Source: Eubacteriales bacterium (GTDB lineage: Bacteria; Bacillota_A; Clostridia; Christensenellales; Aristaeellaceae). Taken from it: a stretch of 6,211 nt of DNA. The DNA lies in NCBI GenBank assembly GCA_030528845.1, contig JAUMYC010000149.1:1-6211 (forward strand), written 5' to 3'. Position 1 is the first letter of the stretch; each line of letters opens with the position of its first letter. This document shows, in pieces, positions 5,513-6,211 of this stretch. The notes under the pieces were generated by a model. The model saw only the letters and a list, made by a program, of their open reading frames with translations. It searched no databases and was not told the origin of the DNA. Made by a program: the position numbers and the translations under genes.

Positions 5513-5519
5513 AGGAGGG
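5513..5519 (+). promoter_or_regulatory. Ribosome binding site of the zinc-ribbon gene
   Basis: AGGAGGG lies 8 nt before ATG 5528. Six of its bases (5514-5519) are exactly complementary to the leader segment 5440-5445, so access to it may be controlled by leader folding. Confidence 0.85.
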
Positions 5520-5527
5520 CATTACCC

Positions 5528-5818
5528 ATGTTTCAAGACAAGACCCTGACCTGCCGCGAGTGCGGCGCCGAGTTCGTGTTCACCGCTTCCGAACAGCAGT
5601 TCTATGCCGACAAGGGCTTCCAGAATGAGCCCGGCCGCTGCCCCAGCTGCCGCGCTGCCCGTCGCGCCCAGAATGGCCAGAATCGCACCGATCGTCCCAT
5701 GTATGACGTCATCTGCGACGGTTGCGGCCGCACCACTCAGGTCCCCTTCCAGCCCCGCGGCGACCGTCCGGTCTACTGCCGTGAGTGCTTCGACAAGCAG
5801 CGTCAGTCCCGCTATTAA
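5528..5818 (+). CDS. Small double zinc-ribbon protein (CxxC-x17-CxxC family)
   Basis: A 96-residue protein with two predicted zinc sites and no membrane segment or signal peptide. The first ribbon uses Cys9/Cys12 and Cys38/Cys41 and resembles the probable zinc-ribbon (zf-trcl) domain. The second uses Cys63/Cys66 and Cys84/Cys87 with a 17-residue spacer, including the family-typical VPFQP at 72-76 and PVYCRECF at 81-88. An Arg/Gln/Asn-rich linker (about 42-57) joins them, and the basic character suggests nucleic acid or ribosome binding. No biochemical function is known to me. Codon choice differs from the neighbours. Alanine uses GCC or GCT rather than the GCG common nearby, and lysine is always AAG, which fits strong expression. 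It has a strong promoter, a long structured leader and its own terminator, so it is monocistronic. Confidence 0.9.
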   Translation: MFQDKTLTCRECGAEFVFTASEQQFYADKGFQNEPGRCPSCRAARRAQNGQNRTDRPMYDVICDGCGRTTQVPFQPRGDRPVYCRECFDKQRQSRY

Positions 5819-5829
5819 TTAGCACAAAG

Positions 5830-5869
5830 AAGAGCCTTCGGAACAAAATCCGAAGGCTCTTATCTTTTT
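5830..5869 (+). terminator. Intrinsic terminator of the zinc-ribbon gene
   Basis: A perfect 13-bp stem (5830-5842 with 5849-5861) around loop ACAAAA, followed by a T-rich tail ending in five T (5865-5869). It starts 11 nt after the stop codon. Confidence 0.93.
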
Positions 5870-5880
5870 GGTACACAGAG

Positions 5881-5925
5881 AAAAAGGCCGGCAGCCCTCT
5901 TATTTTGAAAAGGGGCTGCCGGCCT
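5881..5925 (-). terminator. Intrinsic terminator of the minus-strand gene entering from the right
   Basis: A 13-bp GC-rich stem (5885-5897 with 5913-5925), extendable by one T-G pair at 5898/5912, encloses a loop of about 13 nt. On the minus strand the stem runs straight into TTTTT (5885..5881). It lies 12 nt beyond the minus-strand stop at 5938-5940. Confidence 0.9.
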
Positions 5926-5937
5926 GCGTATGCGGGG

Positions 5938-6211
5938 TCATTCGCCCTCGGACGGGGGCGTGGGCTGGCCTTCGCCGCTCTTTTTGTGGCGGTTGCGGCC
6001 TCCGCGCCTTCTGCGGCGGCGGGGGGCGGCGCCTTCCTGCGGCTCGCCTTCGTGGGGCGCTTCCGGGGCCTCGGGCTCTGCTTCGGGCTCCGGCGCGCTC
6101 TGCTCTGCGGGGGCTGCGGCTTCGGCCTCAAGATGCGGCTTGGGCTTGCGGCCGCTCCTGCCGCGCGGGGAACGCCTGCGCGGGGCTTCCTCCTTGGGCG
6201 GTTCCTCGGCC
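5938..6211 (-). CDS. C-terminal tail of a basic/acidic low-complexity protein, 5' part outside window
   Basis: An open minus-strand frame runs from the window end to TGA at 5940..5938, covering 90 residues with no start codon visible. The visible part is almost wholly Arg, Pro, Glu, Ala and Gly. A first basic patch, RRRSPRGRSGRKPKP, covers 11-25. A Pro/Glu/Ala stretch follows at about 28-63, then six consecutive Arg at 64-69 leading into GGRNRHKK at 70-77 and an acidic end. Such disordered tails are common on RNA-binding proteins of Clostridia, for example RNase E/G, DEAD-box helicases, Jag/KhpB or YidC-linked proteins. The folded domain that would identify it is not in the window, so no function is assigned. 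The properly placed terminator just downstream supports this frame over the overlapping one. Confidence 0.72.
   Translation of the reverse strand, partial: AEEPPKEEAPRRRSPRGRSGRKPKPHLEAEAAAPAEQSAPEPEAEPEAPEAPHEGEPQEGAAPRRRRRRGGRNRHKKSGEGQPTPPSEGE

Larger units (their letters stand above)
5405..5527 (+). ncRNA. Structured 5' leader of the zinc-ribbon mRNA, candidate cis-regulatory RNA
   Basis: This non-coding leader is unusually long for the window. Hairpins readable by eye include AGCC (5406-5409) with GGCT (5421-5424) around an A-rich loop, CGGT-GG (5445-5451) with CC-ACCG (5456-5462) with a U-U mismatch, and CTACA (5484-5488) with TGTAG (5494-5498). CCCTCC at 5440-5445 is the exact complement of GGAGGG (5514-5519) in the ribosome binding site. 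CGGT at 5445-5448 can alternatively pair upstream with ACCG at 5433-5436. This suggests a translational switch or a cold-shock-type leader, but I recognise no named riboswitch class and no energies were calculated. Confidence 0.45.

Noticed and set aside
5709..6131. Minus-strand open frame of 140 codons at the right end.
   Set aside because: It reads through both terminators and into the zinc-ribbon gene. The alternative frame stopping at 5938 fits the terminator placement better.

Overview
This 6.2 kb window looks like ordinary core chromosome from a high-GC, spore-forming member of the Clostridia. The evidence is sigma-A type promoters, strong AGGAGG ribosome binding sites, encoded tRNA CCA, a YlbJ/SpoVV-like sporulation membrane protein and a clostridial-style CxxC zinc-ribbon protein. 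The taxonomic call is inference. I see no mobile element, CRISPR array, phage gene or recognisable defence system.

Left edge (1-271): two tRNA genes on the minus strand, tRNA-Val(UAC) then tRNA-Asp(GUC), the latter cut by the window start. They are served by a near-consensus promoter with an A-tract UP element. Upstream of them (272-1054, minus) is a patatin/NTE-family lipid acyl hydrolase resembling YlbK. Divergent from it (1112-2143, plus) is a polytopic membrane protein resembling YlbJ (SpoVV). ylbJ and ylbK are also neighbours in Bacillus subtilis, so this is probably a conserved neighbourhood. The 57-bp gap between the two starts is so small that the -10 region of the patatin gene overlaps the start of the ylbJ-like gene, which has no ribosome binding site.

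Middle (2153-5330, plus): a complete cytoplasmic GH38 class II alpha-mannosidase of 1036 residues with its own sigma-A promoter and strong ribosome binding site. It carries all the expected zinc and catalytic residues and no sugar transporter lies next to it.

Right part (5331-6211): an extended -10 promoter starts a transcript with a leader of about 120 nt and a 96-residue double zinc-ribbon protein (5528-5818, plus) whose codon use suggests high expression. The leader holds two short motifs repeated in A-B-B-A order, alternative hairpins and a segment exactly complementary to the ribosome binding site. It is the most interesting element in the window, a candidate cis-acting RNA switch. The transcript ends at a 13-bp terminator. 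A second terminator facing the other way closes a minus-strand gene whose Arg/Pro/Glu/Ala-rich C-terminal tail runs off the right edge.

The genes do not form one pathway. The window holds six transcription units: tRNAs, patatin, ylbJ-like, mannosidase, zinc ribbon and the unknown tail gene. The long open frames antisense to the real genes are by-products of GC-rich codon structure.
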